34,122 bases of DNA. Source: Hyphomonas oceanitis SCH89. Lineage in GTDB: Bacteria > Pseudomonadota > Alphaproteobacteria > Caulobacterales > Hyphomonadaceae. This document shows, one piece after another, positions 8,264-15,811 of the stretch. The stretch lies in assembly GCF_000685295.1 (NCBI RefSeq), contig NZ_ARYL01000039.1, positions 1-34,122 of the forward strand, given 5' to 3'. The notes beneath the pieces are model-generated. The model saw only the letters and a program-made list of their open reading frames with translations. It was not told where the DNA came from and searched no databases. Numbering within the stretch: position 1 is the first letter of the stretch; each line of letters begins with the position of its first letter. The position numbers were made by a program, and so were the translations under genes.

Positions 8264-9719
8264 TCGAAGCTCCTGTAAATTCATCTGAGAGCGCCCCATA
8301 AAGGCGCGTAAATTTTTTGCGCTTGGTTTCGAGCCGATCCATGTCGGCGTCGTGTGGTTCGATGACGTTGGTCGTCGCAGGGGCGCCGAACGCATCCTCG
8401 TAGGACATCGGGTTTTGGGAATACCGGGCCAGCCGGGCTGCGCCGAGTGCAGGCCCGCTGGACGCGCCGTCGCGGTAGAACAGAGGCCGCTTCAGGACCG
8501 CTGCGAGAATGCGTCCCCAATAGACCGATTGCGAGCCGCCGCCGATGACGGAGATGGACTTGATATCGATTCCACATGCCAGCAACGCGTCCAGGCCATC
8601 GGCCATCCCGAAAGCCACACCCTCGAGCACAGCCTGGGCGATCTGGGCTGCGCCAGTGTCATGCGTGAGACCGAACAGGACGCCGCTCGCATAAGGATTG
8701 TTATGCGGGGTACGTTCACCTGACAGGTAGGGGAGGAAAACCTCCTGTCCGGCGATCGTGCCGTCCTGTTCGGCCTTTTCGATGAGTATTTCAGCGTTCT
8801 TTGTGCCTGTGGCGCGGCATGCCCAATCGAGACAGCTGGCGGCGCTCAACATGACCGACATAAGATGCCAGCGATCGGGCAGGGCATGACAAAAGGCATG
8901 TGCCGCAGAGCCGGGGTTTGAACGAAACTTGTTGCCGGCGACGAAGATCACTCCCGACGTTCCGAGGGAGAGCAAGGCATCGCCTTCGTCCACTACGCCG
9001 ACGCCGACTGCGCCCGCCGCATTGTCACCGCCCCCTGCCACGACAGGCACGCGGTCCATGCCCCAGGCTTCAGCGGCCTCCTGTCGAAGGATGCCGGTTT
9101 CTTCAGGGCCTTCATACAGCGTCGGCATCTGGTCTTCCGACAGTCCGCAGGCCGCGAGCAAGGGGGCATGCCAGCGACGTTTCGCGACATCCATCCACAG
9201 CGTACCGGCTGAGTCAGACATGTCGGATGCAATTTCACCCGTCATGCGCAGACGGACATAATCCTTGGGCAGCAGAACTTTATGTATTTTGGCAAAGACA
9301 TCCGGTTCGTGTTGACGAACCCATTCGAGCTTCGGCGCCGTGAAGCCGGGCATGACGATGTTGCCGCCCTTGGTAACGAAGTCAGGCTCGCGCGATTGCA
9401 GTTCAGCACTCTCAAGAATGCTTCGGCCGTCATTCCACAAAATAGCCGGCCTGAGTGGCGTCAGCGACTTGTCGAGCAGCGTCGCGCCATGCATCTGACC
9501 GGAGAGGCCAACTGCACGCACCTTGTGTCGCTTGTTCACATCAAGTCCGGCGACGGCCATGTTGGTCGCCGTCCACCAGTCGGATGGCTTCTGCTCTGAC
9601 CAAAGGGGACGGGGGCGCGATATCGGTATTTCGGCGCTGCTTGTGCCGACAACGTTTCCTGCATCGTCAAGCAGGAGCGCCTTCACGCTCGATGTGCCGA
9701 TATCAATTCCCAAATACAC
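8256..9719 (-). CDS. xylB: Xylulokinase (FGGY family), GTG start
   Basis: Phosphorylates D-xylulose to xylulose 5-phosphate with ATP. The 487-aa FGGY kinase has the N-terminal phosphate loop (DIGTSSVKALLLD), LSGQMHG, the ILWNDGRS stretch holding the likely catalytic Asp, and a C-terminal nucleotide-site motif (VIGGGSQSVYWGRIL). The start codon is GTG at 9719, preceded by GAGGGA. No ATG gives a complete N-terminal motif, because the glycine loop begins only three residues in. It is the first gene of the xylB-xylA-tal-esterase run and sits under a perfect minus-strand TATAAT (9770-9775) and operator 2. Confidence 0.97.
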   Translation of the reverse strand: MYLGIDIGTSSVKALLLDDAGNVVGTSSAEIPISRPRPLWSEQKPSDWWTATNMAVAGLDVNKRHKVRAVGLSGQMHGATLLDKSLTPLRPAILWNDGRSILESAELQSREPDFVTKGGNIVMPGFTAPKLEWVRQHEPDVFAKIHKVLLPKDYVRLRMTGEIASDMSDSAGTLWMDVAKRRWHAPLLAACGLSEDQMPTLYEGPEETGILRQEAAEAWGMDRVPVVAGGGDNAAGAVGVGVVDEGDALLSLGTSGVIFVAGNKFRSNPGSAAHAFCHALPDRWHLMSVMLSAASCLDWACRATGTKNAEILIEKAEQDGTIAGQEVFLPYLSGERTPHNNPYASGVLFGLTHDTGAAQIAQAVLEGVAFGMADGLDALLACGIDIKSISVIGGGSQSVYWGRILAAVLKRPLFYRDGASSGPALGAARLARYSQNPMSYEDAFGAPATTNVIEPHDADMDRLETKRKKFTRLYGALSDEFTGASNG

Positions 9720-9769
9720 GAATACCGTTCCCTCTGGCCGTCCGTCTGTGCGGACAGGTGTTTTTTATT

Positions 9770-9775
9770 ATTATA
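9770..9775 (-). promoter_or_regulatory. Probable xylB -10 box
   Basis: On the minus strand this reads TATAAT, a perfect -10 hexamer 51 bases from the xylB GTG. No good -35 is seen at 16-18 bases. Operator 2 (9775-9790) fills most of the spacer, as expected for a repressor that blocks RNA polymerase. Confidence 0.55.
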
Positions 9776-9790
9776 TGATACCGCTAACAT
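9775..9790. promoter_or_regulatory. Putative LacI-family (XylR-like) operator 2
   Basis: ATGATACCGCTAACAT is a near-palindrome matching ATGNTANC-GCTANCAT at every fixed position. It is 55 bases upstream of xylB and abuts its -10 box. Confidence 0.75.
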
Positions 9791-9961
9791 CAGAGGTCGC
9801 GCCCGACAAGATGGGCCGGCATTTTTTCTTGAGTTCAGATGACAAAATGGCAGTTCGAGGGCACTCTACTCGTCGGGAGAGGGAAACTCCGATAGAGCTT
9901 TGGCGTGTTCATGCCGTCGCAAACACGACAGACCACGGCTTTTTTTAAATCGCTTTGCGGA

Positions 9962-9989
9962 TTGCGCAGGCTGAGTTAGCGTTGATAAT
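9962..9989 (+). promoter_or_regulatory. Possible promoter of the xylose transporter gene
   Basis: TTGCGC (9962-9967), 16 bases, then GATAAT (9984-9989). The -10 overlaps the left end of operator 3. Transcription would start about 70 bases before the ATG at 10070. Confidence 0.45.
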
Positions 9990-10003
9990 GGTAGCCCTAA
10001 CAT
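9988..10003. promoter_or_regulatory. Putative LacI-family (XylR-like) operator 3
   Basis: ATGGTAGCCCTAACAT matches the consensus with one change at the centre (C for G). It lies 66 bases before the transporter ATG and overlaps the probable -10 and start site, a repressing position. Confidence 0.75.
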
Positions 10004-10069
10004 TATGGGGTTTTGATTCATCAAGACGATAAGACGGACTTGATTCCGCGGAATGCCAAGGGAGGCAAA

Positions 10070-11494
10070 ATGACTGATACGACAATCACACCGGGAAAAT
10101 TCGAAGGTGACTTCGCATTTGTACTGCTGATCAGTTGCGTGGCAACGATCGGGGGCTTCCTGTTCGGATTTGACAGCGGTGTCATCAACGGCACCGTCGA
10201 TGGCCTACGCTCCGCCTTCAATTCAGAAGAGGTCGGCACGGGTTTCAATGTGGCCTCCATGCTGCTCGGCTGCGCTGCGGGCGCCGCCCTCGCGGGGCGC
10301 CTGTCTGACACGTTCGGGCGCCGTACCATGATGATCGTCGCATCGATCTTCTTCATCGTCAGCGCCTGGGGGTCAGGCTTTGCACACAGCTCGTTCGAAT
10401 TCGTAATCTTCCGTATCATTGGCGGTCTTGCGGTGGGCGCCGCGAGTGTTATGTCGCCGGCCTATATTTCAGAGATCGCGCCGGCTCGGTTTCGCGGGCG
10501 TCTCTCATCCATCCAGCAGGTTGCCATCATCAGTGGCCTCTTCGTGGCGTTCCTCAGCAACTACCTGATCGCCGGTTCGGCCGGGTCGTCCCTCAACGAA
10601 TGGCTTTTCGGTTTTGAAGCCTGGCGCTGGATGTTCTGGGTCGAACTCCTGCCGGCGACCTTCTTCCTTGTTGCGCTTCTGTTCATCCCGGAAAGCCCAC
10701 GATTCCTCGTGGTCAAAGGTAGTTCGGAAAAGGCCGAGAGCGTACTCGCGCGTATCGGCGGTGCTCGCCGCGCGCCGCAGAAAGTCAGCGAGATCGAGCG
10801 GTCGCTCGCGGTTGATGATCACAAGCCGCGCATGTCTGACGTGCTGGCAAAGGGCACATTCCTGCGGCCCATCGTGTGGATCGGTATCGGTCTAGCCACC
10901 TTCCAGCAACTGGTCGGTATCAACGTCGTCTTCTATTATGGCGCTGTGCTCTGGCAGGCTGTCGGCTTCTCGGAAGGCGACGCGCTTCTGATCAACGTGA
11001 TCTCCGGCGCCGTCTCTATTCTGGCCGTCATCGTAGCCCTCGCCCTGATCGACCGTATCGGGCGCAAGCCGTTGCTTTTCGTCGGCTCGATAGGCATGGC
11101 TGTTTCGCTTTCCGTGCTCGTCTTCTGCTTCTCGCAGGCGCGGCTGGTGGATGGCCAGGTCAGCTTGCCCGGCAGTATCGGCCTGATCGCGCTTCTGGCG
11201 GCAAATGCCTATGTGGCCTTCTTCAATGGCTCGTGGGGCCCCGTCATGTGGGTGTCGCTGGGTGAGATGTTCCCCAACCAGATCCGTGGTTCCGGCCTTG
11301 CGGTTGCGGGCTTCTTCCAGTGGGTGGCGAACTTCCTGATCACCTGGACCTTCCCGATGATGCTGGGAAGCGCGGCCATCGGCCTGACAGGCGCCTACGG
11401 TATCTACGCCATATTTGCGTTCATCTCGATCGGCTTCGTCGTCTGGGCCGTTCGCGAAACCAAGGGCAAGGAACTGGAAGACATGCAGAGCTAG
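10070..11494 (+). CDS. MFS sugar porter, probable D-xylose:H+ symporter
   Basis: Inner-membrane proton-coupled importer of xylose, placed between xylB and the repressor gene. The 474-aa, 12-helix protein has the sugar-porter signatures in order: GFLFGFDSGVINGT in helix 1, GRLSDTFGRR in the loop after helix 2, PESPRFLV, QQLVGINVVFYYG in helix 7, DRIGRKPLL, and the WGPVMWVSLGEMFPNQIRGS region. I start at the ATG at 10070, behind AAGGGAGGCAAA, and not at an upstream in-frame TTG (10013) that would add 19 residues unlike a transporter N-terminus. A strong terminator follows. XylE-like specificity is inferred from motifs and context; glucose or another hexose is possible. Confidence 0.93.
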   Translation: MTDTTITPGKFEGDFAFVLLISCVATIGGFLFGFDSGVINGTVDGLRSAFNSEEVGTGFNVASMLLGCAAGAALAGRLSDTFGRRTMMIVASIFFIVSAWGSGFAHSSFEFVIFRIIGGLAVGAASVMSPAYISEIAPARFRGRLSSIQQVAIISGLFVAFLSNYLIAGSAGSSLNEWLFGFEAWRWMFWVELLPATFFLVALLFIPESPRFLVVKGSSEKAESVLARIGGARRAPQKVSEIERSLAVDDHKPRMSDVLAKGTFLRPIVWIGIGLATFQQLVGINVVFYYGAVLWQAVGFSEGDALLINVISGAVSILAVIVALALIDRIGRKPLLFVGSIGMAVSLSVLVFCFSQARLVDGQVSLPGSIGLIALLAANAYVAFFNGSWGPVMWVSLGEMFPNQIRGSGLAVAGFFQWVANFLITWTFPMMLGSAAIGLTGAYGIYAIFAFISIGFVVWAVRETKGKELEDMQS

Positions 11495-11517
11495 GCAGCG
11501 CTGCAGCATTCATGAAA

Positions 11518-11548
11518 GGCAGGCGAGTTGAGGCTCGCCTGCCTTTTT
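11518..11548 (+). terminator. Intrinsic terminator after the transporter gene
   Basis: GGCAGGCGAG, loop TTGAGG, then CTCGCCTGCC followed by TTTTT: a perfect 10-bp GC-rich stem with a T-run, 24 bases after the transporter stop. The adjacent regulator gene ends convergently at 11592. Confidence 0.93.
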
Positions 11549-11591
11549 CATGTCTGGGGAAAGTCAGGGCACCCGCTTGGGGCAAACGCTG

Positions 11592-12638
11592 CTATTTCGG
11601 CTCTGTCAGGCTTTCGCGCTCAACAATCTCAATTGCATCGATGGTCACGTGCAATTGCTCACCATTCCATGTCCGGCTGGTGATTTCCGAAATGATATCG
11701 ACCGCATTCTGCGCCATTTCCGCGATGGGCTGGCGCACGGTGGTCAAGCGGGGCCAGATGGCAGCGGCAATCGCCGTGTCATCGAAGCCGACAATCGACA
11801 GTTCGGACGGGATTTTCAGTCCGCGACGTTGGGCGCCCGCGCTGATCCCTGCCGCCATATCGTCGTTGCTTGCGAACACGGCGGTCGGAGGCGAGGTGGT
11901 GTCCAGCATCTTGCTGGCCAGCTCAAGGCCCGACACGAACGTGAAGTCCCCCTGAAACATCAGGCTCTGATCCACGGGGATACCGTGCTTCTCCAATGCC
12001 TTCTCGAAACCGGCTTGACGCTGGAGGCTCGAAGGATGCTCAACAGGTCCACGAATGAATCCAATACGGCGGTGGCCCTTGGCGATCAGCAGTTCCGTCA
12101 TCTCGAATGCTGCAGCGACGTCGTCGAAGGCGACACTGGAATGGACCGATTCCTCATCCCGAAAGCTGAGCGCTACGACAGGAATACCCATTTCCTTCAA
12201 CAGGCCGAGGAGCGTCAGATTGTTGCTCAGCGGCGGCGCTAGGATCAGCCCATTGAGACGGATCGAGCTCAAGCGCTTCACAATGAGGGATGTGTCGAGA
12301 TCACCCTCGATATCGGACAGGTCTTCAATGACAAGGTGGTGGCCCAGGTCGCGGCACCGTTTGAGGGCGCTGACCAGAAGGGCGCTGAGATAGCTGGGGC
12401 TCGGGTTGTAATAGGCGAGACCAATCAGCTTTGACTTACCGCCTGCCAGGCTCCGGGCCATCAAATTCGGGCGGTAGTTCAAGGCGGCGATGGCGGCCTC
12501 AACCTTCAAACGGGTCGATTCCTTGACCAGTTTTTGTTTGTTGAGAACGCGCGAAACCGTCATCTGCGAGACGCCGGCTTCCTCGGCAACTTCCTTGATC
12601 GTGATCGGCTGAGGCTTGTTCACTGCAATATTATCCAT
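11592..12638 (-). CDS. xylR: LacI-family repressor, probable xylose/xylan regulator
   Basis: Sugar-responsive DNA-binding repressor. The 348-aa protein has an N-terminal helix-turn-helix (TIKEVAEEAGVSQMTVSRVLN, residues ~13-33, shown here as motif EVAEEAGVSQMTVSRVLN), a hinge near RSLAGGKSKLIG, and a periplasmic-binding-protein-like sensor domain (LILAPPL, FDDVAAAFEMTELLIAKGHRRIGFI, FASNDDMAAG, VGFDDTAIAAAIWPRLTTVRQP). It lies 140 bases after the GH10 xylanase gene on the same strand. Five 16-bp palindromes of the kind LacI proteins bind flank the xylan genes, and no other LacI gene is in the window, so it is the natural candidate for binding them. The symbol xylR is by role; the effector (xylose or a xylo-oligomer) is inferred. 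Confidence 0.88.
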   Translation of the reverse strand: MDNIAVNKPQPITIKEVAEEAGVSQMTVSRVLNKQKLVKESTRLKVEAAIAALNYRPNLMARSLAGGKSKLIGLAYYNPSPSYLSALLVSALKRCRDLGHHLVIEDLSDIEGDLDTSLIVKRLSSIRLNGLILAPPLSNNLTLLGLLKEMGIPVVALSFRDEESVHSSVAFDDVAAAFEMTELLIAKGHRRIGFIRGPVEHPSSLQRQAGFEKALEKHGIPVDQSLMFQGDFTFVSGLELASKMLDTTSPPTAVFASNDDMAAGISAGAQRRGLKIPSELSIVGFDDTAIAAAIWPRLTTVRQPIAEMAQNAVDIISEITSRTWNGEQLHVTIDAIEIVERESLTEPK

Positions 12639-12740
12639 CCATTTCCCACTATGGGGGCCTCAGCCTCTAACTATCCGAAGACTGAGTTGGCAAGGTTATT
12701 CTCCTCGCAATTGATGAACTTTTGGATGCCAAACCTGCGA

Positions 12741-12766
12741 AAAATACAAGATTATACCTGTATTTT
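12741..12766 (-). promoter_or_regulatory. AT-rich inverted repeat with TATAAT before the repressor gene
   Basis: AAAATACA, 10 bases, TGTATTTT between the xylanase stop (12779) and the repressor start (12638). On the minus strand the middle reads TATAAT (12751-12756), a possible -10 for the repressor. The same hairpin with flanking T/A runs could instead be a weak terminator or attenuator after the xylanase. No xyl-type operator is seen here, so the repressor may have its own unregulated promoter. Confidence 0.4.
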
Positions 12767-12778
12767 CAGTGCCGCGAC

Positions 12779-13903
12779 CTATATCGGCTGCCTGTAAGGT
12801 GCAGCTGCGAAAGCAGAAGCCAAGGCGTTTCGAACGGCTTTTGGCTTGTAGTCCTTATCGTACAAGGTCGGGCGCTTGAGCACACCGTCGGAGCGCGGAA
12901 GGAAACCCTGAAGCCAGTTCTGGTCGTCCACCATCCCCCAGGCGAGCACCTCTTTGACCTGGGGATAGGACAGCATCAAGTCAAAATAGTCGCGTGTGTA
13001 GCTAGCGATCAACGCATCGCGATAGCCAATGTCGGGCTTCAGCTGCGTATCGTTCACGTCGAACTCCGTGATATACATTTCGAGCCCCATGCCTGCGACT
13101 TCGTCGCAAAAGGCAACCCATTCGCGCTGCTTCGCTGTCGTGTACTCATCCGGCATTTCGTAATTCGAATGGCTCTGAATCCCTAGGCCATCGAGCGGCA
13201 CATCGCGAGACAGAAGGCGCTCAAGAAACCGCAGCACGCCCGCACGGTGGGCGGTGCTGGTCGTTTCCCAGCTCATGAAGTCATTATAGACGAGCCTCGC
13301 GTGAGGTGCGTGGGCCTTGGCAACGTGGAAGGCATGGTCGATCAGACCTTCGCCCATCTTGGCGCTCAGCGAGGTCTCCCGAAATACGCCCGTCTCGTCA
13401 TCAATCGCCTCGTTTACGACGTCCCAGGCGTAGATGCCCTGACCGTAACGGTCGACGATGCGGGCGACCTTCTCTTCAACAAAGTCGGCTGTTTCCGATG
13501 CGCTCGAGAATTCCAGATCGTTGACCCATCGCGGTGAGTATTGCTCTCGGTGCCAGAGAAGGGTGTGGCCTCGCATTGTGAGCCCATTTTCGCCGGCAAA
13601 GGCAAAGAGGCGGTCGGCAGGTTCAAAATTCACAACATCCGGTGCTGGGTAGACAGAATACCATTTGAACTCATTCTCCGCGACCATCGTGGAGCACTCT
13701 CGCAACATGATTTCCCGGTAGCGGGCATCGTTCAACTGACCGGCGTTCATGGCAGATCCAAATCGCATGCCCTTTGCGGCGGCAAGCGTTTGAAGCGGTT
13801 GTGTTTCGGGGTGCGCGCTGGTCGTCGTCGCGCATCCACTCAATCCGACGGCGGATGAAGCCCCTGCCAATGCAAGCCACTCGCGGCGAGAGATTTTGGA
13901 CAT
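12779..13903 (-). CDS. GH10 endo-1,4-beta-xylanase, lipoprotein
   Basis: Cuts the xylan backbone internally. The protein is 374 aa from the ATG at 13903, chosen because GGGAGG lies six bases upstream and a signal peptide follows directly; a longer frame to 13960 adds 19 unsupported residues. The N-terminus carries a Tat-like SRREWLALAG and a lipobox (LSGC, Cys24), so it should be lipid-anchored and may be exported folded. GH10 landmarks are the GHTLLWH motif, acid/base Glu165 in WDVVNEA, LVYNDF, GIQSHSNYE, nucleophile Glu280 in YITEFDV, and WGMVDDQNW. There is no carbohydrate-binding module. It is divergent from the GH43 gene, and operator 4 lies between them. Confidence 0.96.
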   Translation of the reverse strand: MSKISRREWLALAGASSAVGLSGCATTTSAHPETQPLQTLAAAKGMRFGSAMNAGQLNDARYREIMLRECSTMVAENEFKWYSVYPAPDVVNFEPADRLFAFAGENGLTMRGHTLLWHREQYSPRWVNDLEFSSASETADFVEEKVARIVDRYGQGIYAWDVVNEAIDDETGVFRETSLSAKMGEGLIDHAFHVAKAHAPHARLVYNDFMSWETTSTAHRAGVLRFLERLLSRDVPLDGLGIQSHSNYEMPDEYTTAKQREWVAFCDEVAGMGLEMYITEFDVNDTQLKPDIGYRDALIASYTRDYFDLMLSYPQVKEVLAWGMVDDQNWLQGFLPRSDGVLKRPTLYDKDYKPKAVRNALASAFAAAPYRQPI

Positions 13904-13940
13904 GCTGGTCCTCCCATGATTTTTCTTGAGACAGGCCGAG

Positions 13941-13970
13941 TTGACGCCGTGCCGGTCCACTTATTATGGT
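13941..13970 (+). promoter_or_regulatory. Possible GH43 promoter
   Basis: TTGACG (13941-13946), 18 bases, TATGGT (13965-13970). The -10 overlaps operator 4. The GH43 ATG follows 79 bases later. Confidence 0.45.
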
Positions 13971-13981
13971 AACGCTATCAT
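13966..13981. promoter_or_regulatory. Putative LacI-family (XylR-like) operator 4
   Basis: ATGGTAACGCTATCAT matches the consensus at every fixed position. It sits midway between the divergent xylanase (62 bases) and GH43 (68 bases) starts, so one site could repress both. Confidence 0.78.
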
Positions 13982-14049
13982 TCCCCGGATCGATACGTCC
14001 ATAGGCGACCGGGACGAAAACAAAAAAAGATAGCGGAGGAAATCGGCGA

Positions 14050-15807
14050 ATGGTTCGGGCAAAATCCATAGGGCATGCAGGGTGCGCTCTGGCGCTTGTG
14101 TTACTGGCCGGGTGCGACAGCGGACATAAAGACGCTGCGCAAGAAACGGCTCCGGCCTCCGAGGCGGCAATCTCGGCAGCGCGCTTCGAATGGTTCAAAT
14201 ATTCCGGGAATGACCCTGCCTTCGAAACATCGGGAGACCTGTCGACAGGCTATGTCAATCCAGTTCTCGCGGGCTTCTATCCGGACCCCAGCGTCACACG
14301 CGCGGGCGACGACTATTATCTCGTCACATCCACCTTCGGCTATTTTCCCGGTATACCGGTCATGCACAGTCGCGACTTGGTCAACTGGGAGCAGGTGGGC
14401 AATGTGATTGATCGCCCCGGCATGCTGGACTTTGACGGTCTCGGCCTGTCGCGCGGCGTGTTTGCCCCGACAATCGAATTTCATGACAGCACATTCTATG
14501 TCGGCAATACCTGCGTAGACTGCGGGGGCAATTTCATTGTCACAACTCAGGATCCAGCCGGACCCTGGTCGGATCCGATCTGGCTGCCCGAGGTCGGCGG
14601 CATCGATCCGTCCGTCTTCTTCGATGAGGACGGCAAGGTCTATGTCATCAACAATGACTCCCCTCCCGAAGAGGCTCTATACGAAGGCCACCGGGCAATC
14701 TGGATCCGCGAAGTCGATCCGAAAACATTCCAGTCCATTTCCGAACCCATTGTCCTGATCGATGGCGGCATACACCCGGAAGAAAAACCGATCTGGATTG
14801 AAGGCCCGCACATCTACCGGATTGGTGACTGGTATTACCTGAGCGCGGCCGAGGGCGGTACAGCGGTGGACCATTCCCAGGTCGTTCTCCGGTCGAAGAC
14901 GGTGACTGGTCCGTATGTCGCGTATGAGGATAACCCGATCCTGACGCAGCGCGACCAGCCGGAGGACCGGAGCGATCCGATCACGTCAGTCGGTCATGCC
15001 GATCTCGTGCAGGATGGGGCAGGGCAATGGTGGGCCACATTCCTCGGCGTGCGGCCCTACGAAGACGACTATTACAATACCGGCCGCGAGACCTTCCTTC
15101 TGCCTGTAGACTGGTCCTCGGGTTGGCCGGTGATACTCCCAAAGGGCGAGCTTGTGCCTCACTTCGTGCCGCAGAGGCCGTCCGCACCGGCTGCAGAGGC
15201 GTCGTCCGTGCCGCTCACCGGAAACTTTGAATATGTCGAGGAATTCAATGCGGATCGCTTGCCCTTCAACTGGATGACTCTACGTGTTCCGACCTCGCAA
15301 TGGTGGACGCTGCAGGATGGCGAACTGAGACTTGAGCCGCGTCCGGTCGATCTTGGTGCCGGCGCCCAACCATCCTTCTGGGGTAGGCGTCAGCAGCACC
15401 AAAACGCCAGCGCCGAAAGCTCCCTCATCTTCACGCCCGAAGCGGCCGGTGAGGAAGCTGGCCTCGCCGTGTTCCAGAACGATAACTATTTCTATGCCTT
15501 GGGCGTCACGCGAGACGAGGCAGGCAATGTCTTCATCAAACTACGCCGCAAGGCTGGGCCTGAAGCCGCCCTCGGCGGTGAGGAAGTCGCGGTGCAGGGG
15601 ATTGAGCCATTACCCGGCACACCCATACAGCTGCGCATCACGGCGCGCGGCGATGTCTATGATTTCGCCTATCGCCTCGATGGAGACAGTGACTGGATCA
15701 CGCTGGCCGACGGCCTTGATGGCAAGATCCTCAGCACGAATGTCGCAGGCGGTTTTGTCGGCGCCGTTTTTGGTCTCTATGCCCAGGCACCGGATGCCAA
15801 TCCGTGA
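14050..15807 (+). CDS. GH43 beta-xylosidase/alpha-L-arabinofuranosidase, lipoprotein
   Basis: Removes xylose or arabinose from xylan fragments. The 585-aa protein has a lipoprotein signal (LLAGC, Cys22, then Asp23). The five-bladed propeller carries the family's three acids: base Asp79 in YPDPSV, pKa-tuning Asp186 in GIDPSVF, and acid Glu251 in IEGPHI. The C-terminal third (from ~390) is a concanavalin-like beta-sandwich typical of GH43 xylosidases (FNWMTLRVP, SLIFTPEAAGEEAGLAVFQNDNYFYALG region). A TCVDCGG loop with two cysteines at ~155-158 is unusual for the group. The ribosome site is GGAGGAA. It ends four bases from the convergent GH115 gene. Arabinose versus xylose preference cannot be read from sequence. 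Confidence 0.93.
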   Translation: MVRAKSIGHAGCALALVLLAGCDSGHKDAAQETAPASEAAISAARFEWFKYSGNDPAFETSGDLSTGYVNPVLAGFYPDPSVTRAGDDYYLVTSTFGYFPGIPVMHSRDLVNWEQVGNVIDRPGMLDFDGLGLSRGVFAPTIEFHDSTFYVGNTCVDCGGNFIVTTQDPAGPWSDPIWLPEVGGIDPSVFFDEDGKVYVINNDSPPEEALYEGHRAIWIREVDPKTFQSISEPIVLIDGGIHPEEKPIWIEGPHIYRIGDWYYLSAAEGGTAVDHSQVVLRSKTVTGPYVAYEDNPILTQRDQPEDRSDPITSVGHADLVQDGAGQWWATFLGVRPYEDDYYNTGRETFLLPVDWSSGWPVILPKGELVPHFVPQRPSAPAAEASSVPLTGNFEYVEEFNADRLPFNWMTLRVPTSQWWTLQDGELRLEPRPVDLGAGAQPSFWGRRQQHQNASAESSLIFTPEAAGEEAGLAVFQNDNYFYALGVTRDEAGNVFIKLRRKAGPEAALGGEEVAVQGIEPLPGTPIQLRITARGDVYDFAYRLDGDSDWITLADGLDGKILSTNVAGGFVGAVFGLYAQAPDANP

Positions 15808-15811
15808 GCCT

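Larger units (their letters stand above)
9720..10069. promoter_or_regulatory. Divergent control region xylB / xylose transporter
   Basis: 350 bp with no supported gene. It carries one operator-like palindrome for each direction (9775-9790 and 9988-10003), a TATAAT for xylB, and a -35/-10 pair for the transporter. The middle, about 9795-9960, shows nothing I recognise. Confidence 0.75.

Noticed and set aside
7169..8278. 369-codon plus-strand frame opposite xylA
   Set aside because: xylA is certain on the minus strand, and this frame shows no protein features.
9971..9987. An additional operator in GTTAGCGTTGATAA beside operator 3
   Set aside because: Only one half resembles the consensus and it runs into operator 3; not strong enough to list as a site.
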